From the NCBI RefSeq assembly GCF_014269035.2, contig NZ_JABWRP020000015.1, forward strand, positions 105,751 to 169,750: a stretch of 64,000 bases of DNA, read 5' to 3'. Made by a program: the position numbers and the translations under genes. The notes under the pieces are model-generated. The model had not been told where the DNA came from and did not search any database. It was given only the letters and a program-made list of their open reading frames with translations. Each line of letters begins with the position of its first letter. Within the stretch, counting starts at the first letter, position 1. Below are positions 42,929 to 51,900 of the stretch, in pieces. This stretch comes from Pseudomonas vlassakiae. GTDB lineage: Bacteria; Pseudomonadota; Gammaproteobacteria; Pseudomonadales; Pseudomonadaceae.

Positions 42929-43744
42929 ATGAGCCGAGCACACGAAAACACCACGATAAACCTGCCGTTTCATGCCCTGCAGCAATGGCACAGCGCGCTG
43001 CAGCGAGCCTTCGCCGACAGTGATGGCCCGCACGCCCTGGCCTCGCTGGCGGCGGCCATCAGCCAGCTGGTGGCCGCCGAGTCGATGCTGATCAGCCTCG
43101 AACGCAAGGGCCAGCCGCCGCAGCTGCTGTACCAGCAGGGCATCCCGGCCCGCTACCACGAGGCGGTGCTGGAACGCTATTTCGCTGCGGGCTACCTGCT
43201 CGACCCGTTCTGCCTGGCGGTGCAAAAGGGCCTGGCGCAGGGGTTCTACCACCTGGAAGACATTGCCCCGGACAACTTTTTCGATAGCGACTACTACAAG
43301 ACCTATTACCTGGGCACCGGCTGCAGCGAGGACAGCTACTTCATCGTCGACCTGGGCAACGACAGCAAGATTTCCCTGAGCCTGTTCCAGGGCTGCAGCG
43401 GTGCGCGCCTGGGTGTGGAACAACTACACCTGTTGCAGGCGGTGGAACCGATGGTGCGCGGGCTGCTGATGCGCTTTGCCCGGCATGGCCTGGAGCCGCA
43501 ACCGCAGGCCAAGGAGAGCGTGCAGGCGGCGTTCGACAGCTTTGGTTGCGGGGTGCTCACCGAGCGCGAGCGGCAGGTGGCGCAGATGGTGTTGCAGGGG
43601 CACTCGGTGAAATCCACCGCCCATGAACTGGGGATTTCACCCGAGACCGTGCGGATGCACCGCAAGAACCTGTACCTGAAGCTGGACATCAACTCGCAGT
43701 CGGAGCTGTTCGCCCAGTTCATTGGCTGGTTGAGGCGGAGCTGA
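42929..43744 (+). CDS. LuxR-type transcriptional regulator of the polyamine cluster
   Basis: Regulator of 271 residues. The C-terminal GerE domain is LTERERQVAQMVLQGHSVKSTAHELGISPETVRMHRKNLYLKL in the LuxR/FixJ pattern, without a receiver domain. The N-terminal 180 residues form an uncharacterised sensory region (AAESMLISLERKG, LDPFCLAVQKG). A longer form could start at ATG 42872, overlapping the transaminase stop. I prefer 42929, but neither has a strong ribosome binding site. It probably controls the transaminase, binding-protein and FAD oxidoreductase genes. Confidence 0.83.
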   Translation: MSRAHENTTINLPFHALQQWHSALQRAFADSDGPHALASLAAAISQLVAAESMLISLERKGQPPQLLYQQGIPARYHEAVLERYFAAGYLLDPFCLAVQKGLAQGFYHLEDIAPDNFFDSDYYKTYYLGTGCSEDSYFIVDLGNDSKISLSLFQGCSGARLGVEQLHLLQAVEPMVRGLLMRFARHGLEPQPQAKESVQAAFDSFGCGVLTERERQVAQMVLQGHSVKSTAHELGISPETVRMHRKNLYLKLDINSQSELFAQFIGWLRRS

Positions 43745-43900
43745 GCGGGCTCACCAGCGCAGCAGCTACGACCCACGGGCCTTGGCGAAAATCGAAGACA
43801 GTGCAGGGGGGCGAGGCGGTGGCGCCTGCCGAGCGGCCCGACAACCGCCTGCAGGTCGACTGTCAGGACCAGGCCGCGCTGCAGGCCTTGGTCAGCGAGC

Positions 43901-44163
43901 AGCCCGTTTGGCGGCACCATCGCCCACGGCGCGCTGGTGCAGGTGCTGCAGTCGCGGCTGAAGCTGGCGCTGGGCTTCGAGATCACCGGCTTCACCACGC
44001 AGATCAACTACGGCCCCGACCGCTTGCGCTTTACCGCGCCGGTGCCGGCTGGCTCGCGCATTCATGCCCGGGCCCGGCTCAAGGCGGTCGAACTGAACCA
44101 GCGTGGTACCCAGCTGCCCCTGGAGATCAATACCATGTGGTCGGGCAGGAGCGGCCGTCGCTG
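43901..44163 (+). pseudogene. Remnant of a NodN/MaoC-like dehydratase
   Basis: A reading frame from 43901 gives SPFGGTIAHGALVQVLQ, then ITGFTTQINYGPDRLRF and PVPAGSRIHARARLK. These match the second half of NodN-type MaoC hydratases (GGTIAHG plus NYG-D-RF). The N-terminal half with the SGDxxxIHxD catalytic motif is missing, and no start or ribosome binding site is present. It is therefore a decayed 3' fragment of about 87 codons. The segment 43745-43900 shows no recognisable gene. Confidence 0.7.
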
Positions 44164-44214
44164 ATCAATGACCTCCTAATCCTTCACCAGCGTTGAAGCC
44201 CAGCGGTGGGTAGC

Positions 44215-44313
44215 ACCGGCTGTGCCGGTGTTCGCAGGCATGCCCGCTCCTACAGGTTGAGGTGCGCAAGGCCAAGGGCTGTGCAGATTCCTGTGGGAGC
44301 GGGTTCACCTGGG
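44215..44313. repeat. REP pair in inverted orientation
   Basis: GCCCGCTCCTACAGG near 44242-44256 is answered by CCTGTGGGAGCGGG at 44290-44303, the usual Pseudomonas REP cores facing each other. The first unit is preceded by a small ACCGGC/GCCGGT hairpin. It lies between the NodN-like remnant and the 3' end of the Rhs gene. Confidence 0.75.
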
Positions 44314-44324
44314 GGAGGCATGCA

Positions 44325-47300
44325 TCAGCCTAGGTAACTAATGACAGGGGCGAGATTATAAGTGTGAAGCAAGCGCTCGTCATTCCTTGAGAAGCAGTAT
44401 GCATGAACATGATGGCCTGGGAGAGACTCCCATTGGTCGAGCTGGGCGCGGGTGACCCCTTTGAGATCGCTACCTCTCAGATCATGAATGAAGATCTTCC
44501 GATTGCGTAAGTTCCTGCGCACATCACGATAATCATAGTTGGTTCCGTTTAGAATATTGTAGCTATTAACATCGTCTTCTGTGACTAATCTACGCAAGCG
44601 GTCGCTGGGTTTGCTATGGGAAAAGGCCGCTTTATCTTCAAGAAGGAAACCTGCGTCGTTGAGATAAGGGTCGCGTCTGACTGTAACTTTACCTGCGGGG
44701 CTTCGGTAGCTAGTGAAGTTGTCTCCAACCGTATCGCCGTGAGCACCTGTATAGGCATGGATGTCACTCTTTGAGTTGCGCCTCGATATTTTAATGAGTG
44801 CATCTTTTACGTCGCTTTGGGTTATAGACATGTCAGAAGTCCAGAGTGTTCTCAGCCGGGGCCCAGGCAGTGTGTCCTGATACCATACGGGAACCCTACC
44901 GGGGGCTGCTTGAGAAATCACTTGTTGGGACTTGTTTCCGAAAACCCTGAGTCCTGGAGTTTTACCTCCCATGGGATTGCCTGGATACGAGGTAGGCCGC
45001 GGAGCATGGGGTGACCTAAGGGCATATTCGAACCGTTTTTGCCTCAGCGATGCGCGCAATGCACGCAGCTGATGCATCCCTTTGTTAAGCGCGTTACCCA
45101 GCTTACTCACTCCAGCGTGTGCCAGGTCAAACAGGCCAGCAGCCGTCGCCGCCCATCCCAGTTTCTCTGCCAGTTCAGGGTTGCTCTGTTGCACCGCTAC
45201 CTGAGCCATGGTCAAACCTGCATACGCCAGCGTCGATCCATACATTACCGCCTTCGCCACCCCGGCCATCTGCGAGCCGAATGCCGGCAGACCGGCCAGT
45301 GCCATCATCACATGCCCAACAGGTTCCAATATCTGCGACAGCTCCGGGTTCGACTGCCTCAGTGCCATCCCCGTCGCCGTGACTGCGGCACCTGCTGTGT
45401 AGGCGATCATCAGCCCGGCGATCACCGGCGCACTCAGGGTGCCCGCCGAGGCTACGATCAACAGCCCGCCCAGAAGCGTCAGGCCACCGAACATTATCCA
45501 TTCCCCCGCACTGGCAGCCCGGGGCGGCGCCGTCTCCGCCACCGCCACCGTGCTGGGCGTCAGCGCGGCAATAATGGTATCTAGCCTTGCCAGGCTGGCT
45601 TCCTGGGCCTGGCGGTTGAGCATGATGTGGCCACTGGGGTCCTCGAAGTTGACCGGGTCGGCTTTCGGGCAGTAGGCACGGTCATTCGGGCCGGCTGCAC
45701 CCAAGGGGCTCCAGTCATCGGGCTGGCAGAACACTTTGTGCTGGGCGTCGTAGAAGCGATAGCCGTCGCCCAGATGGAAGCCCCCTGTCACCCGATCCAC
45801 CCGCTGGCGGTTGTAACCGACGCCCACCGATTGCGCGTTGAGGGTGGCCAGATGGGTCACGCCCCAAGGCGTGAACGTGACCGACTGGTGAGCCCAGGCG
45901 CCGTCCTTGAACTGGTATTCATCACCACCGCCAGTCTGCGGGTCGCCGAGCACGAACAGCCATTGATCGTTCAAGGCAACCGCCAGGCCTGCCTGGTCAT
46001 CCAGCGTCAGGCGCTTGAGCACCTTGCCTGCAGTATCCAGCCAGGTCTCCCCACTCAGGCCATTGGCACCATAGTTGAAGATACGCCGCTGCTTCTTGAC
46101 GACATCGCACTGGGCAATCAGCCGGTCATGTTCGTCGTACTCGTAATAGGTCAGCGGCGTCGTGCCATTCTTGGCAGTCACTGACCTCAGGCGACCGCTG
46201 TCGGTGTAGGCCAGGGACTCTTCCCGCTCGTTGATCACCAGGTTGCCGTTGGCGTCGTACTTCAGGAGGACCATGCTGGTACTGGGCTCGCTGCCGGCAA
46301 GGGTCGTGGTGCAGGTGATCGCGGTACGCCGAGTGGGATGCATCGAATCGTCGTAAGCATAGTCGCGTACCAGCGTGTCGTTGTTACTACGCGTGGTCGA
46401 GCATTGAGTCATGCTGCCCAGTTCGTCGTATTGGTAAGTCTCTTCCTTGATGGCATAGCCTTCGTCATCCTTGACCTGTTCGCCCTCCACTGCGTCCACC
46501 GTCCATCGCTGCAACTCATCGCTGGTGCCGGTCACGCTGGTGTAATAGACGAATGTCTCGGTTCTTGCCCACGTGCCGTCACGGTACAGCGTTTTGCTTA
46601 GCAGCTGGCTGGCCGGTGACCAGCTTTGCTCGTAGCGCACCTTTTCCTGGCCGTTCAGCGCATAACTGCGCGTGGTTTCGCGGCCGAAGGCATCGTAATC
46701 GTGCAGCACCTGCAGGTGCTGGCCGCTGCGCATGTCCTGCACCGTCAGGCAGGCCAACTGGCCCAGTGCGGTGTAGCTGTAATGGTATTCGAGTGATCCG
46801 CGGCGCAACCGGCTGCGGTAGCCTTGGGCATTCTCCCAGGCCTGCAAGGGCAGGTCGTTGCTGTTCCATGGGCCGGTCAAGGCGCCGCGCAGGGAGGCCG
46901 AACCCTCATCGCACTGCTGTTGCCCGTGCACCGTCCGGTTGAAGCGCCAGGTGCCCAGCAGCAACGGCTGCAAGATTTCGCTGGTAACCACGCTCTGATC
47001 ATCACCCTGCACCGAGCGTTCGGCATGCATGGCCTGTGAGACGGGGCTCAACTTGAAGGTTATCAAGGGTGTCCTGCTAGCGGAGCTACTGTTTTCCTGG
47101 GCCTGTTTGACGCGGCTCAACTTGAAGGTTGCCAAGGATGTCCTGCTAGCGGTGCTGCTGCCTTTCTGTGCATACCAGGACAGGCTGCCATCGTCGTTGC
47201 GTGCATGATAGAGGCTGGTGCCGTCTGGTTTCACGTAACCGTCCGGTCGGGTTCGCAGCGTTTGGCTGGTATCGCTGCCCCTGACCAGCGTCGACACGGC

Positions 47301-48959
47301 ACCCTCATTGAAGGTGCGGCTGGCCAGTACCCGTTCCGGCGCCTTCGCCGACTTCTTCACGCTCATGCGGGTCGGGGCGTCGTTCAAGCCTTCATAAGCC
47401 CAGGCAATGATTGATTTGTCCGGTTGGGTCAGTGTCTCTGGGCGCCCCAGGCCGTCGTAGGTGATAGCCCAGGTTCTGGCTTGCTTCGCATAGTCGGGAA
47501 TGTCCTCGGTCACCTTGGTGCGTTGGCCTTTCTCGTTGAAGGTCTCGGTGGTTGTGATGGCAGCACCGGCGGCAGGTTTCTCGAGGCCTTGCCAGGTTTC
47601 GTGCGTCAGGGTGACCGACCCGTTCCGCAGGTTTCGCTGGGTGGATTGCCGGGTGTTCAGTGGGCCATGCGAGATCATCCCCAGGGTGGAGCGGGTGGTC
47701 AGCGACACATTCTGGTTGGCGTCGGTAACCACCGGGTCATGCCCGTGGGCCTGCCAGAACCAGTCCTTGCTATGCTCGGGCAGTGCTTTGACGTTGTCGA
47801 TGCGCAGGCCACCCGGCAAGTAGTCGAACATCACTTGGCTGGCCATTTGCCCATCGCTGTCCCAGGATGTTTCCTCCACCGTGCAGTAGTTGTCGGCACT
47901 GTGGTCAGGCCCTGGCACGCGTTGCAGCGCACGGCGCACGATGCGTTGCTGGCCATCGTAATAGCACTGCTGGTGACGCCCGTGGGCGTCGCAACTCCTG
48001 ACTATCTGGCCCTTGCCGTCTTCCGCGTAGTGGATGGATTGCGAGTGGGTGGGTTTTAGCAAAGTCACCACGCCAGTGGTAAAAGCTTTTTCATCCATCG
48101 CATAGGTGTCACTGCGCACACCTCGGCCCAGGCTATCGTACTGATGGCAGGTGAAGGCTACGGCCTTGCCCTCGCTGTCTTGCTGGGTTTCGCGCAGCAG
48201 GCGGTTGGTGCACGCCGACAGGATGTGGCGCTGCAGGATGGCCGTTGCCTTCGAGTAGGGCGTGGTGCGCAGCAGTTCGAGGGTGGCGGGTTGTTTGCCA
48301 GTAGTCACCACCTCGGTCACGGTCTGGGTACTGCGTGCGTTGTCGTTCTTGTACCACTGGGTGGCGATGCGTTCGCTGCTGCGGACCGCGCCGGCCTGAT
48401 GCTCGTAGTTGGCCTGCACCAGGGAGACGGACAGCGCTGTCGGTTTGGTCAGCTTCACGTCCTTCAAGGCCAGGGTCTCACTGTCGGCAAAGGCTTCGAA
48501 GCCTTCAAAGGTCAGCACGGTATTGGGCAGCAGGGTACCGTGCTCGTCATGCTGGTTCAGGGCGTAGCCGAACAGGGTCAGTACCGGGGCCTGGCGGGTA
48601 CCGTCGGGCAGCAGCAGGTACTGGTATTGCGCGCACAGTGGCAGCAGGCCGTTACCCACCTCTGGGCGCTCGGTGCAGGTGAGCTGGGTAGCATCGGCCA
48701 GCGTCCGGCCGGTGGTGCCCTGCGTGGCGTTAGTGCCGGTGGTGACCTTGGCCAGTGTCAGCCCTGCCACCAGCTTGCTGATATCCAGTGGATGGGCGTC
48801 GGCTTCGTAGTACCAGAGCCGTGTGTGCAAGCCATCGTCAGTGATGAACTCGATGGGTTCCAGGCCGCCTGGGCGGTAACGGGTAAGCGCGGACTCCGTG
48901 AGCGAAGTCGCTGGAACGGTGGGCGCTGGGCTGGCGGTGGTCTGATCTGTGCTGGTCAT
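44325..48959 (-). CDS. Rhs-family polymorphic toxin-like protein with variable C-terminal tip
   Basis: Protein of 1544 residues. Many YD-type repeats (YDSLGRG, YDELGSM, YDANGNLV, YDEHDRLIA) run to about residue 1100. The core closes with GDGYRFYDAQHKVFCQPDDW, a segment DRAYC and DPVNFEDPSGH, the Pseudomonas form of the Rhs core end, after which autocleavage normally releases the tip. Residues about 1130-1290 are Ala/Gly-rich hydrophobic helices. The last 170 residues (from SITQSDVKDAL, with HAYTGAHGD and FLLEDKAAF) form a tip I cannot assign. The start overlaps the upstream gene stop (ATGA). No immunity gene follows on this strand. VgrG, PAAR and Tc A genes are absent, so the delivery route is unknown. 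Confidence 0.85.
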   Translation of the reverse strand: MTSTDQTTASPAPTVPATSLTESALTRYRPGGLEPIEFITDDGLHTRLWYYEADAHPLDISKLVAGLTLAKVTTGTNATQGTTGRTLADATQLTCTERPEVGNGLLPLCAQYQYLLLPDGTRQAPVLTLFGYALNQHDEHGTLLPNTVLTFEGFEAFADSETLALKDVKLTKPTALSVSLVQANYEHQAGAVRSSERIATQWYKNDNARSTQTVTEVVTTGKQPATLELLRTTPYSKATAILQRHILSACTNRLLRETQQDSEGKAVAFTCHQYDSLGRGVRSDTYAMDEKAFTTGVVTLLKPTHSQSIHYAEDGKGQIVRSCDAHGRHQQCYYDGQQRIVRRALQRVPGPDHSADNYCTVEETSWDSDGQMASQVMFDYLPGGLRIDNVKALPEHSKDWFWQAHGHDPVVTDANQNVSLTTRSTLGMISHGPLNTRQSTQRNLRNGSVTLTHETWQGLEKPAAGAAITTTETFNEKGQRTKVTEDIPDYAKQARTWAITYDGLGRPETLTQPDKSIIAWAYEGLNDAPTRMSVKKSAKAPERVLASRTFNEGAVSTLVRGSDTSQTLRTRPDGYVKPDGTSLYHARNDDGSLSWYAQKGSSTASRTSLATFKLSRVKQAQENSSSASRTPLITFKLSPVSQAMHAERSVQGDDQSVVTSEILQPLLLGTWRFNRTVHGQQQCDEGSASLRGALTGPWNSNDLPLQAWENAQGYRSRLRRGSLEYHYSYTALGQLACLTVQDMRSGQHLQVLHDYDAFGRETTRSYALNGQEKVRYEQSWSPASQLLSKTLYRDGTWARTETFVYYTSVTGTSDELQRWTVDAVEGEQVKDDEGYAIKEETYQYDELGSMTQCSTTRSNNDTLVRDYAYDDSMHPTRRTAITCTTTLAGSEPSTSMVLLKYDANGNLVINEREESLAYTDSGRLRSVTAKNGTTPLTYYEYDEHDRLIAQCDVVKKQRRIFNYGANGLSGETWLDTAGKVLKRLTLDDQAGLAVALNDQWLFVLGDPQTGGGDEYQFKDGAWAHQSVTFTPWGVTHLATLNAQSVGVGYNRQRVDRVTGGFHLGDGYRFYDAQHKVFCQPDDWSPLGAAGPNDRAYCPKADPVNFEDPSGHIMLNRQAQEASLARLDTIIAALTPSTVAVAETAPPRAASAGEWIMFGGLTLLGGLLIVASAGTLSAPVIAGLMIAYTAGAAVTATGMALRQSNPELSQILEPVGHVMMALAGLPAFGSQMAGVAKAVMYGSTLAYAGLTMAQVAVQQSNPELAEKLGWAATAAGLFDLAHAGVSKLGNALNKGMHQLRALRASLRQKRFEYALRSPHAPRPTSYPGNPMGGKTPGLRVFGNKSQQVISQAAPGRVPVWYQDTLPGPRLRTLWTSDMSITQSDVKDALIKISRRNSKSDIHAYTGAHGDTVGDNFTSYRSPAGKVTVRRDPYLNDAGFLLEDKAAFSHSKPSDRLRRLVTEDDVNSYNILNGTNYDYRDVRRNLRNRKIFIHDLRGSDLKGVTRAQLDQWESLPGHHVHAYCFSRNDERLLHTYNLAPVISYLG

Positions 48960-51900
48960 GGCTGCGGGTCCTCGGCAGTGGCGGCGACGCGGAGATCTTC
49001 GACGGTGATGTGCTGCGCTGTTTGTCGTGGCCTGCGCAACGGCTTGGGCAGGGTCATGTCGGTGCTGTAGCCGTAAGCGGTGATGCGCCGCTGCTCGCCG
49101 GGCACCTCTTCGATCTGCCGAGCGAGCTGCATGACCTTCTTGTTGTCTTCGGGCTCCTCGTCGGGTTTCTGGTTGGGCTGAGGATCGGGTTTGACGGTCT
49201 CGTCGTCGATGTAGGACCACTCCCAGCGGGTGAAGGGAACCTGCTTCAGGTCGCTGCCGACAGGGGCGTGCGCGTAGCGGGTGGCTGCGGTGATTTGCTT
49301 TTTACCTTTACCTTTACCTTTACCTTTACCTATAACTTCACGTTCCCAGGCCCAGGCGTGGTGGGTATTGGGTTGTTGGCCACCGGGGACGTAGGTGTGC
49401 AGAGTGACGCGAGGTAATGTATAAGTTTGCGGGTTCGACTCCGAGTCCCAGTCCCAGTCGTAGGCGACCACTTCCCGTGAACCATCGTCCTCGGCAACGC
49501 AGCACAATACGTTGTCCAGCGTTGGCGTCGCGGCGTACTGGAAGTGCAGGCGCTGGTCGGTCTGGGAGCCGCTGGAACGAGTCAAACGTCTGAGCAGGCA
49601 GTCCTTGATGTCCAGGGTGATGCAGCAGCGCTCGTCAGTCTCTGGCCAGAGTGTGAATACGCTCTGTTGGTTACCCTCAAGTACCGGCTCGGTGGGGTGT
49701 TTGGCCTCGAGCAGAACGTTGACACCGTCCTTTATGCTATTCAGGCGGACATGGCCCTTCACGCCTTCCCAGTCCAGTTGCAAGGCTCGGCTGTCGGCCT
49801 TGAGTTGCAGGGGCACCAGGATCAAGGCATTGCGCTGGATATCGGCGAGTTCCAGCGCCGCCTCGGTTTTCAGTTTGTTCATCTTTGTTCTATCCGCGAT
49901 AACCTGTTTGAGTTTTTCCCGATCTTTACCCAATAACTCGGCGCCCCATAGGTTGCTAATCAAGCCCGCAGCAACGGAATAGAGATGTACGCTTTGGGTT
50001 TTCTCATAGTCATCAATTTTTGAGGCCGCCGTAGCGCCAAGGGGGCCGCCAAACAAAAAGCCGAGGAAGTTCCATACCGGCGGTGCATCTTTTGATGGGG
50101 TTTTCAGCTCTTCCAGTATTTTGTCTACTAGCGGGATTAACTTATTGATCAGGCTTATACGTTTGTCCTTATACCCACCGCCACTTTCCAGATTGTCATG
50201 GGTCTGGGGGAGCCCAAGGACTTCTTCGTTTCCGTTCAGGTATTCGACCGTGAAGGCTGTCAGATGATAGACCTCTCGTTTACCACCGGCAGCGCTCAAC
50301 TCCTCGGTAACCCCTTGGGCCGCTTTGAGGGTATAGCCAAGGCGTACTATCGGCTCGCCTTTGATTAATTGCTTGATGTCATCGATGCTGAGCTCATCTA
50401 CGGTCCCGTTGCTCAGCACCAAGCGCCGCTTGCGATTGTCGTAGGAAGACAAGGCGGAGAATGCGAAGCCGTCGCCGAGGGCACTTTCGTTGGCACGTAA
50501 CGGCGAGTAGTTGAGTGCCAGTGGGATCGCAGGTGTACTGCCGGAGAGGCTGGAGAGCGTTGCAACTGGGTAATGGAAGTGGAACAGGCCTGTCTGCGGA
50601 GAGACGCCATGGAGCAGTGCGCCGCTGGAGGCAAAGAGTTCGGACCCATTGGTATTCCCCAGGTCGACACACAGTGTGTCGCGCGCAGGTATTTCGATAC
50701 TTTCGCTTTCTATTATTTTGCAGTTTTGAATTTTTCTCCAAAGAAGACTTGGAGATAAGACGCCGATCAAGATGCCTGCTGAATTGAGTCCTTCATCTGG
50801 TTCAAAAGGGGCGTTTAAGTCGAGTGTAAACCCATCGTCATTTCGGCTGCATGAAACTAGAGAAAAACTTCTATTGATGGTCTGAGCATCAAGCACAATG
50901 CAGAGCTGTTCTCGTGAGGATTTGAGAGTATCAATAGTTGCGAGGTTGCATCGGACGGTCGCTAGATTTGATAAGGTCTGTTTAGTGAGCTTTCTGTCAC
51001 AAATGATTTTTGCAAGAATTTCGCTGGGGGTGAATTGGTCGTCAAGGGTGTCAGTCCAAGCGATTATATTGAGGAAATAGCTTGCGATTGTATGGAAAGC
51101 CTCAGCTATCGAAATTTTGTGGGGGATGAGGTAATCAGCAATTTGGGCAATGTACAGGGGCGAAAATGGCGAAAGTTCACCGATTCTAGATATTGCGTAC
51201 TTTTCGGTTGTGATGAATTCTTCTGTTTGTTGGTATTCCTTTATGCTTATGTTGGAGTGTATATTGATTTGCGTGAGATCTTTCGCTATTTTTCTTGCGA
51301 TGGATAATCTTTTGGATGGTTCGAATGTATAACTTTTGGATTGGCCTTGAATAAGTTCTGAATATAAATAGTATATGTCGCTTATGTGGTCTTTCGGTTC
51401 TTTATTGTTGTTGCTGTCGTTGCTGTGGCTATTGTAGGTGTTGTAGGGTTTATCGATATTACCGTACTTAGCGTTGTGTGTGCTAATTGGTCCTTTCCAT
51501 AGAAACTCATTAATGTGAAATGACATAGGGCTAGTGTCTTGGTTGTCAGTTGCTATGGGTGTTGGTATTGTTTTCTTCAGCGTTGTTTGTAACTGAAGCG
51601 CAGTCGCCTCACGCACTTCCCAAATGTTTTGGGAGGTGCCTGCAACGTTGGAGTCGGTGCTGAGCCCAAGCCAAACGGCTCCTTTTTGCTTCAAGTGCCC
51701 GTTAAGCGTTTCCGCTAGCCTGGCCCGCTTTGCAGCCTGATCTGTCGAACTCTCCGTCGCCGACAAGGTAATGGATGACGAGAAGCAGAGGTATCCCGTG
51801 CGCGTGTCACGGCTCTCAATGAGCAACTGAATACTTTCGTCGCCAAGGCAGGCGTCAAGCACGTCATCGATATCCTCGCCGGAGCGGCTTGACCAGGCAG

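Noticed and set aside
49301..49330. CRISPR-like or satellite array
   Set aside because: The repeat is a simple in-frame hexamer without spacers.
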